NCBI GenBank assembly: GCA_963745765.1
Contig: CAVUYQ010000016.1
Coordinates: 62,001-126,000, forward strand
Direction: 5' to 3'
Length of the DNA: 64,000 nt
From: Ww85 sp963745765
Lineage (GTDB): Bacteria; Desulfobacterota; Desulfobulbia; Desulfobulbales; Desulfocapsaceae
The notes beneath the pieces are model-generated. The model had not been told where the DNA came from. It worked only from the letters and a program-made list of their open reading frames with translations, and made no database searches. The position numbers and the translations under genes were made by a program. Positions 9,421 to 19,250 of the stretch are shown in pieces. Position 1 is the stretch's first letter, and every line of letters begins with the position of its first letter.

Positions 9421-10376
9421 TGGCAACGAGAAAAGTTGCTATCGTTATTCTGAAACTCTCAGTCAGCATCTTTCTGCTGTTTCTGCTTTACCGGGCGACG
9501 CCGATCAGACAGATCGGGGACCTGCTGGTAAATGTCAATTTGCTGTACCTGCCGATCATCGGGCTGCTTCTCATTGTAAATACCTTTATCAGCGCCTGGA
9601 AATGGCAGCTGTTCCTCAGGGCTGACGGTATATCGCTGTCGATTTTGCGTCTGACTGTCTCATACATGAGCGGCACATTCTGCAATCTTTTTTTACCTTC
9701 CAGTATCGGTGGAGACACCTACCGTGTTTATGATATTGCACAGAAGAGCAGGCAGGGCGTGCGATCTGCCGCCTCGGTATTTGCCGATCGTTTCTCAGGT
9801 TTTATTGCCCTGGTGATTTTGAGCCTTGTCTCTTCACTATTCGTGGCAAAGCAATTCGGTTCCCTGCAGATGGTCATTGTCCCCTCATTGCTCTTTATCG
9901 GCTTTGTCGCGATTCTCGTTCTTCTTCTGCAGCAGCGGGGACTCAGGAAAATACTTGACATCACCGGGCTTAAACGGATCGGTTTTGTCGAGAACGTTTC
10001 CGAAAAACTCTTCCTGTCATTTACCTGCTATGGATCAGACAGAAAACTGATTACACAGGTCATGCTCCTATCTTTTACTTTTCAGTTTTCAGTTATCACG
10101 GTAGTGTATCTACTCGCACGCGCGCTCGGCATCAGTGTCGCCTATTTCTATTTCAGCGCATTTGTGCCGCTCATTACGCTGATGGAAGCACTGCCGATTT
10201 CCATATACGGTATCGGTGTCAGAGATTACGGTTACGTGTTTTTTTTCACAAAAGCGGGAATGAGCGATATTGAAACGAGAACACTTGCCCTGTTTTTCAT
10301 GGCTGTTGCGGTCTGTTACTCGTTGACCGGCGGTTTGTTCTTACTGTATAAAATCTGGCGGAAACCAGGTGCATAA
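9420..10376 (+). CDS. Flippase-like integral membrane protein (UPF0104/LPG synthase TM family)
   Basis: 318 residues with about eight predicted membrane helices and the family signatures LPSSIGGDTYRVYDIA and GVRSAASVFADR near residues 95-125, matching the lysylphosphatidylglycerol-synthetase transmembrane/UPF0104 family. Members are proposed to move lipids or lipid-linked sugars across the membrane. Start is ATG overlapping the previous stop by one base, implying translational coupling. In a cluster that lacks a visible Wzx, it could serve lipid-linked sugar transport, but this is inference. Confidence 0.8.
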   Translation: MATRKVAIVILKLSVSIFLLFLLYRATPIRQIGDLLVNVNLLYLPIIGLLLIVNTFISAWKWQLFLRADGISLSILRLTVSYMSGTFCNLFLPSSIGGDTYRVYDIAQKSRQGVRSAASVFADRFSGFIALVILSLVSSLFVAKQFGSLQMVIVPSLLFIGFVAILVLLLQQRGLRKILDITGLKRIGFVENVSEKLFLSFTCYGSDRKLITQVMLLSFTFQFSVITVVYLLARALGISVAYFYFSAFVPLITLMEALPISIYGIGVRDYGYVFFFTKAGMSDIETRTLALFFMAVAVCYSLTGGLFLLYKIWRKPGA

Positions 10377-10502
10377 CGCGGGCTGACACGAGCGATTAAC
10401 GGGTTGAAAAGACTGACGACAATGATGTGGACAAAAGTGATGAGTCCTTGACATTAAGGATTTTCATCTGCTGTTCCCGATGCGCAAAAAAGAGGAGAAT
10501 AA

Positions 10503-11477
10503 GTGAAACTATCTGTTGTAATACCGGCATTTAACGAAGAAGAAAACATCAACCATCTTTATGATGAACTTAAAGGTGTGCTGAGAACGTCCGGTTATTC
10601 CCATGAAATTCTGTTTATAGATGATGGCAGCTGCGATAATACCTTGGCAATATTGCAGGAAATTCAGGAAAAGGATGATACTGTGCTGGTCATTAGCTTC
10701 CGGCGGAATTTTGGTCAGACGGCGGCAATGTCCGCCGGTTTTGACTTTGCTGAGGGTGATATCATTATCACCATGGACGCGGATCTGCAGAATGATCCCC
10801 ATGATATCCCTGCCTTTATGAGAAAAATAGAAGAGGGATATGATGTCGTCACGGGCTGGCGGCACGATCGGAAAGATGCCTTTATAAACAGGAAATTGCC
10901 CTCGATTATCGCCAATAAAATTATCTCCTGGACAACGGGGGTAAATCTGCATGATTATGGCTGCACGCTCAAAGCGTTTCGCAAAGAGGTCATTAAAAAT
11001 ATAAAACTGTACGGAGAAATGCATCGATTCATCCCGGCTATCGCCAGCGGTATGGGGATATCTTTTACCGAAATCAAAGTAAATCATCGGCCAAGAAGGT
11101 TTGGATCTTCAAAATACGGCATCTCCCGAACCCTTCGGGTTGTTCTCGACCTGCTCACCGTTAAGTTCCTGCTCAGTTATTCCACCAGGCCTATACAGGT
11201 GTTCGGGCTGCTTGGCTTTATCTCAGGAACCATAGGATTTGTCATCGCCCTGATCATGACGATACAGCGGCAGTTTTTCGGTGTTCCTCTTGGCAGTCGC
11301 CCCCTGCTGCTTCTTGCCGTCCTGCTCATTTTTATCGGTATCCAATTTGTCTCTATGGGCCTTATCGCGGAATTACAGGCGCGAACGTACCATGAGACAC
11401 AGCAGAAACCGGTCTATTTCGTCAGGAAAGTGTTAGGACGCGGAGTAGGGGGAAAGGATCAGCCCGTCAATGAATGA
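10503..11477 (+). CDS. Polyprenyl-phosphate glycosyltransferase, GT2 (GtrB/DPM1-like)
   Basis: 324 residues starting with GTG, preceded by AGAGGAGAATAA. The GT2 catalytic domain starts VVIPAFNEEENI and has the nucleotide-sugar/metal motif MDADLQNDP at residues 91-99 and HRPRRFGSSKYG later. Two C-terminal membrane helices (about 230-255 and 275-300) are typical of GtrB/ArnC/DPM1-type enzymes, which load a sugar onto undecaprenyl phosphate at the cytoplasmic face. The UPF0104 protein just upstream could flip such a product. The 126 bases before it hold no gene. Overlaps the next gene by 8 bases. Confidence 0.88.
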   Translation: MKLSVVIPAFNEEENINHLYDELKGVLRTSGYSHEILFIDDGSCDNTLAILQEIQEKDDTVLVISFRRNFGQTAAMSAGFDFAEGDIIITMDADLQNDPHDIPAFMRKIEEGYDVVTGWRHDRKDAFINRKLPSIIANKIISWTTGVNLHDYGCTLKAFRKEVIKNIKLYGEMHRFIPAIASGMGISFTEIKVNHRPRRFGSSKYGISRTLRVVLDLLTVKFLLSYSTRPIQVFGLLGFISGTIGFVIALIMTIQRQFFGVPLGSRPLLLLAVLLIFIGIQFVSMGLIAELQARTYHETQQKPVYFVRKVLGRGVGGKDQPVNE

Positions 11478-12519
11478 AACTGGTGAATACGGAATAGATG
11501 TCGTTATCCCCAATTGGAATGGCAAGCGGATGCTTGAAACATGCCTGTCCTCTCTTACTAGGCAGACGGTACAGAATTTCAGGGTGACTGTTGTAGATAA
11601 TGGTTCAGATGACGGCTCAGGAACATATATAAAGGATAATTTTCCTGATGTTGATCTGCTCGAGTTTTCAACGAACAGAGGTTTTAGCGTTGCGGTCAAC
11701 AAAGGGATAGAAAACGGCCGTCTCCCTCTTGTCCTCCTGCTGAACAACGACACGGAACTTGATGAACGATGCCTTGAGGTACTGCTCGAGAGAAGTGCCA
11801 TAGATGGCACCTATGACATCTTTGCCTTGAAAATGCTTGCGTTCCACCAGCGAAGTGTGCTTGACGGGGCAGGGGACGGGGTTATGCGTGGCGGGGTTGG
11901 TTATCGTCTTGGTACCATGGAAAACGATAACCCTGCCTATCGTCTGAAAAAGGAAGTATTTGGTGCCTGTGCAGGAGCTGCCTTGTATCGGAGGTCCCTG
12001 TTTGAGAGGATCGGGCTTTTTGATGAAGATTTCTTCGCTTACCTTGAGGATGTCGACTTCAATATGCGCGCCGCACGAAACGGCAGCCGTTGCCTGTATC
12101 TTCCGGAAGCGGTCGTGTATCATATCGGCAGCGCTTCTTCAGGTTCAAAAATTAATAATTTTACGGTTAAGCTTTCCACCCGGAATAATATTTTTGTGCT
12201 TATCAAGAATTACACCCCGGGAACCATACTGCGTTTTCTGTTTCCCGTATTGATCTATCAGTTTTTCTGGCTTCTCTTTGTCATCAAGAAGAAACAACTA
12301 CCGTCCTATCTTGCCGGTATTTACAGCAGCCTGCCGCTTATTGGAAGGATGATAAAAAAAGGCAGAATAATGAAAAATAAATCAGTTCTCAGCGAACCGG
12401 CGTTAAGGGAAAAGATTGTCCAATCTGAAAGAGATGTCATCTTCTCTATCATGAGTCGTCGAGAGCAACAGGGGAAGAAGAATAAAGCCTTTCAACTCTA
12501 CCTGCGTTTATTGTGTTGA
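11470..12519 (+). CDS. Glycosyltransferase family 2 (WbbL/rhamnosyltransferase-like)
   Basis: 349 residues. The GT-A fold starts DVVIPNWNGKR; LLNNDTELD at about residues 90-98 is the DxD-like site and DEDFFAYLEDVDFNMRA carries the acidic ED of the catalytic region. These are typical of the WbbL-type inverting transferases, which often add rhamnose to a growing lipid-linked glycan. The C-terminal third has two hydrophobic stretches. It overlaps both neighbours by a few bases, so the run of transferases is one operon. The donor sugar cannot be assigned. Confidence 0.88.
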   Translation: MNETGEYGIDVVIPNWNGKRMLETCLSSLTRQTVQNFRVTVVDNGSDDGSGTYIKDNFPDVDLLEFSTNRGFSVAVNKGIENGRLPLVLLLNNDTELDERCLEVLLERSAIDGTYDIFALKMLAFHQRSVLDGAGDGVMRGGVGYRLGTMENDNPAYRLKKEVFGACAGAALYRRSLFERIGLFDEDFFAYLEDVDFNMRAARNGSRCLYLPEAVVYHIGSASSGSKINNFTVKLSTRNNIFVLIKNYTPGTILRFLFPVLIYQFFWLLFVIKKKQLPSYLAGIYSSLPLIGRMIKKGRIMKNKSVLSEPALREKIVQSERDVIFSIMSRREQQGKKNKAFQLYLRLLC

Positions 12520-13358
12520 CAGCCGTACCTGAGAGAGACAGCAGTTCATCGACCAGTGTCATTATTGTGACGCACAATTCTCAAGATGTGCTTGGGAGTT
12601 GTCTCGACAGTTTAATGAATCAGACCATCAGACCGCAGCAGATCCTCATCGTGGACAGCGGCTCTGATGAGACCGGATATCTTCAGAAGCATCGATTGAT
12701 TCCTGGCTGTCAAGTACATCTTCGTGAAAACCTGGGCTTTGCTGCGGCAAATAATCTCGGTATTTCATTACTGGCAAAAAGGTCGGATTATATCCTTTTC
12801 GTCAATCCTGACACTTTCCTCGATAAAAGCTGCATAGAAACAGCTATTAATACGATTTCCCGATACGAAAATATCGCTATTCTCACCGGAAATTTAAAAG
12901 GTTTTGATATCGGCACGGGGCAGCCAACCGGTCTAATTGACTCCACCGGCGTATTCAGGAAGTGGTACGGTAGGTGGTACGATCGTGACCAGGGACGCAG
13001 GGAGGGCACAATACAGAGAAAAGCAGGGGGGATCCCGGCAGTCTGCGGTGCTTTCATGTTTTGTCGCAGCAGTGCCCTTGAGGCTGAGCTTCCCGACCTG
13101 TTTGATGAACGGTTCTTCATGTATAAAGAGGATGTGGATTTGTCTCTGAGGCTCAGAAAGAAGGGTTGGGCTCTCTATTACACACCCGAGCTAACAGCAT
13201 TTCACTGCCGGGGATGGTTGCGAAACCGGAAACAGATAAACCCGGCGGTAAGGCTACTCTCGGCAAAAAATGAAATCAGGCTCTGTTCAAAACATCGATC
13301 ACCATATATTATCTGGGCTCTGTTGAAATATGTACTCGTACGATTCGCCAACATATAG
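12513..13358 (+). CDS. Glycosyltransferase family 2
   Basis: 281 residues from a GTG overlapping the previous stop. The start of the fold is SVIIVTHNSQDVLGSC, followed by LFVNPDTFLD (DxD-like) and DERFFMYKEDVDLSLRLR, again the WbbL-type layout, and it lacks the longer C-terminal extension of the gene before it. Acts at the cytoplasmic membrane face on lipid-linked oligosaccharide. Acceptor and donor are unknown. Confidence 0.88.
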   Translation: MLTAVPERDSSSSTSVIIVTHNSQDVLGSCLDSLMNQTIRPQQILIVDSGSDETGYLQKHRLIPGCQVHLRENLGFAAANNLGISLLAKRSDYILFVNPDTFLDKSCIETAINTISRYENIAILTGNLKGFDIGTGQPTGLIDSTGVFRKWYGRWYDRDQGRREGTIQRKAGGIPAVCGAFMFCRSSALEAELPDLFDERFFMYKEDVDLSLRLRKKGWALYYTPELTAFHCRGWLRNRKQINPAVRLLSAKNEIRLCSKHRSPYIIWALLKYVLVRFANI

Positions 13359-13379
13359 CGATTTCCCGTCGGATCAGTG

Positions 13380-14334
13380 ATGGAAGTCAACGCCAATAAC
13401 CAGTGTTTTTCTCTATCGGTTATTATTCCGACACTCAACGGTGCTCGCAGCCTGCCGGAGCTGTTGGCCGGACTCTCTATCCAGACGGTTTTAGCCGATG
13501 AGATACTGGTAATAGATTCACAGTCGAGCGATAACAGCGTTGAGATCGCCACGGCATATGGTGCGCAGGTTACCGTCATAGAGCGCGCCGCTTTTGATCA
13601 CGGTGCTACCCGCACAATGGCTGCCATTGTCGGCAAAAGGAGATATCCTTGTCTATTTCACCCAGGATGTTATCCCGGCGAATCGGAAACTCCTCGAACA
13701 CCTTATCGCGCCCCTGATGGGAAAAGACTCGATTGCTGTCAGCTATGGCAGACAACTGCCTTCATTTGATGCGGACGAAATAGCCGCTCATCTGAGGGGG
13801 TTCAATTACCGTGATACCTCCTGCATAAGAAATTTTGGCGACAGGGATGTGCTTGGACTTGAAACCGTTTTTAATTCAAACTCCTGTGCTGCTTATTTGA
13901 AAAAGAGTCTCGCTGAAATTAATTATTTCAAAAAGGGTCTTATTTTTGGTGAAGACACCTGTGCTGTCGGTCGATTGCTGGAAAACAATTATAGTATCGC
14001 TTATGTTGCCGAGGCTCTTGTCTATCATTCGCATAACTATGAGTGGTATGAAGAGTTTTGCCGTTACTTTGACATCGGCGTCTTTCATACCGATGAGGCC
14101 TGGCTGCTGAAGACCTACGGGGGAACCTCCCGTCGCGGCAAACAGTACGTAAGATCAGGGATAGCACATCTCTATCACCATGGTTACTATGGTCTGATCG
14201 GTGATTTTGTGGTAAGAGTTGCGTTGAAACTCATTGGTTATCATCTGGGAAGAAGGTATGAAAAAATACCCGCAAAGCTTGTATCCAAACTGAGCATGAA
14301 CAAAGCTTATTGGATGCCCGAAAAAGATCGCTGA
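13380..14334 (+). CDS. Glycosyltransferase family 2 (rhamnosyltransferase-like), frameshifted
   Basis: Starts SLSVIIPTLNGARSL after a short leader. The first frame encodes the nucleotide-binding half to FDHGATRTMAA, then reads into a stop at 13769. The expected continuation, AKGDILVYFTQDVIPA and onward (QTVL and HNYEWYEE motifs), is in the next frame from about 13630 to 14334. Joining them gives about 318 residues, normal for this family, so one base is missing near 13625-13635. ATG at 13380 and a GTG one codon earlier are both possible starts. Fourth GT2 gene in the cluster. Confidence 0.8.
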
Positions 14335-14363
14335 TCGATTATATGATGCGCTAGAAGAGAGAG

Positions 14364-15774
14364 ATGCTGTCAACAAATCTGCGAGAGCAGAGCTCCATAA
14401 TGGCCAGGATACTTCACCTGGTAGACTGTCTGCTGGTCAACGGTTACCTTGTGCTGCTGGTCACCTGGTACCGTGTTCCCTGGAGTGTCTATTACACCAG
14501 ACTCGTCATCATCACCGTTGTCCTCTGCCTGTTGCTGTTCCAGTCGTTCCAGTTGTATCGCTCCTGGCGCGGATGGAAATTCTATATTGAATTTTTTGTC
14601 ATTATCAAGGCGTGGGGAACGGTAATCGGTCTGCTGTTATTGTACTTTTTCATATTCAAGATATCCATTGCCTATTCACGGGTCGTTTTCATGATCTGGT
14701 CGGTAACGACACCGGTTCTCCTTTTTCTTATTCACCTGGCTGCCCGCAAAATCCTGAGATACTATCGTAAAAGGGGACGCAATATTCGTCGGGCGGTTAT
14801 TGTCGGAGCGGGTGATCTTGGTATAAACCTTGCCAAAGAGCTTGAAACAATTCCCTGGGCGGGTATTGAGATCGTTGGCTTCTTTGATGATAAGGTCGCT
14901 GATGAGCCGGAGTTGACTGCCATGGGAAAACCGGTGCTTGGTGTGATTTCACGGCTGTCTGATTTCTTGAGTAAAAATGACATAGATTATGTCTATATCG
15001 CTCTGCCTATGCGGGCTGAGAAAAAAATATTTTCAATTCTCAAGGAATGCCGGTCTCTTGGTTCCAGAATCTACCTGGTGCCGGATCTGTATATTTTCGG
15101 GATTCATCATGCGGAGATCCAGTCGCTCGGCAAGATCCTGATTCTCAATTTCAACCCGCATACCGAATGGAAACGTGGATTTGATATTGTTTTCTCGTCG
15201 ATTGTCCTGTTTTTCAGCCTGCCTCTGATGCTGCTTATCAGCTTGTTGATTAAACTTGAAGATCGAGGGCCGATAATCTATCGGCATAAAAGAATTACGG
15301 CGGCCGGAAAGGAATTTGACTGTCTGAAATTCAGAACCATGAGGGTCGGCGCCGATCACGAACTAATGAAAATCCTCCAGGATAATCCTGAGCTGAATAA
15401 TGAATGGGAGCACACCTATAAACTGAAAAAAGATCCGCGTATAACCCGGATCGGCAGACTGCTTCGAAGAACAAGCCTTGATGAATTCCCGCAATTTGTC
15501 AATGTTCTTAAGGGAGATATGAGTGTTGTCGGAGCACGGCCGATTGTGGTGGGAGAGCTGAAAGAATACTACAAAGAGAGTGCCGGCAGATACTGCTCAA
15601 TGAAGCCGGGCATTACCGGTCCCTGGCAGGTCAGCAAGAGATCCAATATCGAAGAATTACCAGGAGCGTGTTGATCTTGATGATTGGTATATTCTTAATT
15701 ATTCTTTATGGACGGATATAAAGATCATATTCAGAACAATATACATCATGTTTAAAAGGAATGGTGCCTATTGA
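14364..15774 (+). CDS. Polyprenyl glycosylphosphotransferase (WbaP/WcaJ-like), frameshifted near the end
   Basis: Initiating enzyme of polysaccharide synthesis, which moves a sugar-1-phosphate from NDP-sugar to undecaprenyl phosphate. Four to five N-terminal membrane helices (residues 1-130) are followed by a Rossmann-like region with VIVGAGDLGINLAKEL, a further helix at KRGFDIVFSSIVLFF, and the catalytic bacterial sugar transferase domain with YRHKRI, FDCLKFRTM, RRTSLDEFPQ and GDMSVVGARP. As read it stops at 15674 after SNIEELPGAC. Dropping one A near 15657 restores the family ending (DYQERVDLDDWYI, then WTDIKII) to a stop at 15774, giving about 470 residues. Confidence 0.88.
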
Positions 15775-15798
15775 AATTGCTTTCAAAATTACTATATT
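15771..15798 (+). promoter_or_regulatory. Candidate sigma-70 promoter for the Bax-inhibitor gene
   Basis: TTGAAA at 15771-15776 and TATATT at 15793-15798 are separated by 16 bases, close to consensus. They lie 57 bases before the ATG at 15855, which has AAGGAG at 15841-15846. Found by eye. Confidence 0.4.
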
Positions 15799-15854
15799 TA
15801 TGTCGGATAAACGAGATTGTACTATGTTATTAATCAACAATTAAGGAGTACTTC

Positions 15855-16562
15855 ATGCAAACAGATACACAGCGGATCACAATCAGTCAGGCGCGGGAAG
15901 AGGCGTCTTCGGTTTTTCTGGCCAAAGTTTTTAACTGGATGGCGGTCGGTCTTGGTTTGACAGGTGTTGTCGCTTATTTTACAGCAGCTTCCGGACTGGC
16001 TCGGGTAATCATCAGCTCGCCACTTTTTATCATTATCGCTATCGCTACGCTCGGGCTGGTGTTTTTTCTTTCCGCCCGTATCGATAAGATACAGGCCAGT
16101 ACCGCTTCAGCGCTTTTTGTCGGCTATTCGGTACTGAACGGATTGTTTTTTTCGACTATTTTCCTGCGCTATACCGGAGCCTCTATAGCTGGTACTTTTC
16201 TGATTACCGCCGGTATGTTCGGAGCAATGGCGGTTTACGGACTGGTTACCAAACGTGACCTTTCCGGCTGGGGGTCTTTTCTTTTCATGGGACTGATCGG
16301 GCTTATCATTGCCATGATTGTAAACATCTTTCTCAAAAGCCCGGGGATGTACTGGGTGATAACCATGATCGGCGTTCTCATTTTTACCGGTTTGACCGCC
16401 TACGATGTCCAGAAAATCAAGACAATGGGCGAGGAGGGAATCATGAGCCAGGGGCAGGAGGCTATTGCCAAGGGCTCTATCATGGGCGCTCTTAGGCTGT
16501 ATCTTGATTTTATCAACCTCTTTTTGATGCTCCTCAGATTTTTCGGCGGCAGCAGGAACTAG
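15855..16562 (+). CDS. Bax inhibitor-1/YccA family membrane protein
   Basis: 235 residues with seven hydrophobic helices and the family ending (GLTAYDVQKIK, then GALRLYLDFINLFLMLLRFFG), which carry the acidic residues of the BI-1/TMBIM pore. Bacterial homologues (YbhL, YccA, BsYetJ) are inner-membrane proteins linked to calcium leak or to FtsH inhibition; the role here is unknown. ATG with a good AAGGAG; the only gene between a promoter candidate and a terminator, so probably transcribed alone. Confidence 0.9.
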   Translation: MQTDTQRITISQAREEASSVFLAKVFNWMAVGLGLTGVVAYFTAASGLARVIISSPLFIIIAIATLGLVFFLSARIDKIQASTASALFVGYSVLNGLFFSTIFLRYTGASIAGTFLITAGMFGAMAVYGLVTKRDLSGWGSFLFMGLIGLIIAMIVNIFLKSPGMYWVITMIGVLIFTGLTAYDVQKIKTMGEEGIMSQGQEAIAKGSIMGALRLYLDFINLFLMLLRFFGGSRN

Positions 16563-16580
16563 ATTCTGAATCTCTTCTGA

Positions 16581-16614
16581 AAAAGGCATGCTTCATTGAA
16601 GCGTGCCTTTTTTT
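16581..16614 (+). terminator. Rho-independent terminator after the Bax-inhibitor gene
   Basis: AAAAGGCATGCTTC (16581-16594), a 3-base loop, then a complement with one G-U pair (16598-16611), ending in a T run. The following AGGAG is the ribosome-binding site of coaBC, so read-through or a promoter inside the upstream gene would be needed for coaBC. Confidence 0.8.
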
Positions 16615-16626
16615 TAGGAGCCTGAG

Positions 16627-17842
16627 ATGCACTCATCATTTGCCGGAAAAAGGATTCTGCTCGGCGTTACCGGCAGTATCGCGCTTTTCAAGGTGGCCGG
16701 ATGGGTCAGTACACTGGTCAAAGAAGAAGCACTGGTCGATGTTATCATGACCGCATCTTCCAGGGAGTTTGTTTCCCCACTCACCTTCGCCTCCCTCTCC
16801 AACAGACCGGTGTATGATGACATGTTTAGCGCTGAACGGGAAGGTTCGATTTCACATATCGCTCTCAGCCGGCAAGCCGATTGCATCATTGTTGCACCGG
16901 CAACCGCCCAGACCATTGCCCGGTTGGCCCAAGGTCATGCCGATGACCTGCTCAGTGCAGCCATTCTTGCCGCAAATGTCCCGGTTATTGTCTGTCCTGC
17001 CATGAATGTAAAGATGTATGAACATCCGGCAACACAGAAAAATCTTTCCACACTGAAGAGTTTTGGCTATCTGGTCGTTGAACCGGGAAGCGGCTTGATG
17101 GCCTGTGGAGAGGAAGGGGCGGGCCGATTGCCTGAATGGGAAGAGGTCTGTGAATATGTCCTGAGAAAAATATCTGCAGGGGATCTGGCTGGACAGAACG
17201 TGCTTGTGACCGCCGGGCCGACAAGAGAACCGTATGATCCGGCGCGTTTTATCAGTAACAGATCTTCAGGGAAAATGGGTTATGCTCTGGCTCGTGCGGC
17301 GTTTAGGCGGGGTGCAGAGGTTACTCTTATCCACGGGCCTACCCATCTTGACTGCCCGGCAGGGGTAAGGTGTATTGCTGTAACAACAGCACAGGAGATG
17401 TATGAAACTGTTTTATCGGCATATAAAAAAGCCACTATAATTATCAAATCAGCGGCAGTGGCCGACTTTAGATGTACTGAGACGCATCTTGAAAAAGTCA
17501 AGAAAGATAAGGCTCCTTTGACCATGACGCTTGAGCCAACTCCTGATATCCTGAAAGAACTCGGTAGGATATGTGATCATCGGAAACAGCTGCTGGTCGG
17601 ATTTGCGGCGGAAAGTTCCGATATCGAGGCGAACGGTCGGAAAAAACTCGAAGCGAAAAAACCTGGATATTATCGCTGTCAACAACATCTGTTCCGGGCA
17701 GGCCGGTTTTGAAGTGGATACCAATCAGCTTATTGTCATTGATAAAAAAGGATCTACTACATTTCCGCATACGACCAAGATTAAAACCGCAGATTTGTTG
17801 TGGGATCATATCATCGAAAACGATTTTATCAAGTCGACATAA
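16627..17842 (+). CDS. coaBC: Phosphopantothenoylcysteine decarboxylase/phosphopantothenate-cysteine ligase, frameshifted
   Basis: Bifunctional coenzyme A enzyme. The CoaC flavoprotein half has GVTGSIALFKV, the FMN-site APATAQTIARLA and PAMNVKMYEHPATQ; the CoaB half has VLVTAGPTREPYDPARFISN and SSGKMGYALA, then KSAAVADFR. The first frame ends at 17712 with a short divergent tail after KKLEAKK. Removing one A from the run of six near 17660 gives NLDIIAVNNI and the usual ligase ending to a stop at 17842, about 405 residues. CoA synthesis is essential, so this homopolymer indel is probably a sequencing error. Confidence 0.9.
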
Positions 17843-17985
17843 GCCATATTCTCGTTTTGGCTTGGCCAGATGTGCAGGATCAAGAGCCGGCAAACAAGGC
17901 CCCGTCTTTTACTACACGTTCTCATTTGGCAGTATTATTACCGGTCATTTCTTTGAACAAGCAGTGTCCTTACGGCGGGAAAGGT

Positions 17986-19109
17986 ATGCCAAAACGTGTC
18001 CTTTTGATTGAACCTTATTACGGTGGGTCTCATAAGCAGTTTCTGGACGGCATGACCAATAATATCACGGCTGATTTCATCCTGTGGAGCCTGCCGGCAA
18101 GGAAGTGGAAAATGCGCATGCAACTTGCTGCGCCTTGGTTTGTCAGTAAAATCAGTGAGATGAGCCTGAAAATCGATGTTTCGACACGGTGCTATTCTCA
18201 ACTTTCATAGATGTTGCGGTTTTCAAAGCGCTTGTACAAGCGATCGACGGGTGGAATAACAAGTGTCGTTATCTGACCTATTTTCATGAAAATCAGTTCG
18301 AGTATCCGGGGGTTTTGCCGAAGGGAACACTGCATCAGTTTACCGCTATCAATTTCACCACTGCACTTGTTTCTGACTCAATCGCCTTCAACTCGCACTA
18401 CAACAAAAATTCTTTTTTCCATAATCTAAGGAGTTATTTAGAAAAAGTATCCGACATTGATATCCGTTATGTGTTGGAAGAGCTCGCCCGGAAGAGTATT
18501 GTTCTTTATCCGGGCATTGACTTTGAACTGATTGATATCGCGCGAGAAAATAGATCAGCTAGTGACAGTCCGCTGATAATCTGGAACCATCGCTGGGAAC
18601 ATGACAAAAATCCTGAAGCGTTTTTCAACGCGCTGATTGATTTGCAGGATCGTGGAATCGCCTTTAGGCTGGCTCTGCTCGGCCAGCGCTTCAGGGATAA
18701 CCCGGATTGTTTTATTTCCGGCCTGAAAAAGCTTTCCGATCGAATTATTCATGTCGGTTTCCTCGAGAATCGGCAGGATTATTATCGACTGCTCGCAGAG
18801 GGTGATGTGGTCGTCTCAACGGCTCATCATGAATTTTTCGGCATATCGGTCATCGAGGCGGTACGGGCCGGGTGCACACCGGTCTTGCCCGACAGGCTGT
18901 CGTATCCCGAGTTGTTCGAAAAAAAATACCTCTACCAGGAAGGATATCTTACTTCTCATCTTGAGCACGTTCTGAAGAAAAGGGAGACCTTGTCATCATG
19001 TCAGCGGGAGTCGATGACACGACCATTCAGTTGGAAACAACTCTTGGGCGATTATGAAAAGTGGCTGGGAATACGAGATCATACTGATAATAAAGGGTAC
19101 CTTGATTAA
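17986..19109 (+). CDS. tRNA-queuosine alpha-mannosyltransferase homologue (QTMAN/GTDC1, DUF3524), frameshifted
   Basis: The ATG at 17986 (GGCGGGAAAGGT upstream) opens with LLIEPYYGGSHKQFLDGM and LPARKWKMRM, the N-terminal signature of DUF3524/GTDC1 proteins. After a shift near 18185 (the first frame stops at 18210) the family continues in another frame: FDTVLFSTFIDV, YFHENQFEYPG, WNHRWEHDKNPEAFF, STAHHEFFGISVIEA and LPDRLSYPELFEKKYLY, ending at 19109. The joined product is about 373 residues. In animals this family adds mannose to queuosine of tRNA-Asp; a GT4-type C-terminal domain is visible here too. The bacterial substrate is not shown by sequence. Neighbours (CoaBC, NadA) are housekeeping genes and give no hint. 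Confidence 0.85.
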
Positions 19110-19137
19110 CCAGGTTTTTCGTTCGAGATCAAACCAT

Positions 19138-19190
19138 ACGAGAAATTTTACCACAGGTATATAGTCAATATTCCGAGCATAACATAGAGA
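19138..19190. repeat. Degenerate copy of the interspersed repeat core
   Basis: GAGAAATTTTACCACAGG, then TATATAGTCAATATTCCGAG, resembles the core seen at 35041-35150, 47558-47700 and 62785-62930. Tips are not recognisable. It lies between the convergent ends of the mannosyltransferase-like gene and nadA; nothing else was seen in 19110-19250. Confidence 0.45.
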
Positions 19191-19250
19191 TTGGATGAAA
19201 AGGCAATTATGCAAGGTGGTATTGATTTTCAGAGACAGTTCCTGCCGGTA

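Noticed and set aside
10377..10502. Possible tRNA or small RNA between the flippase and GT2 genes
   Set aside because: No cloverleaf and only an RBS at the end; too short for more.
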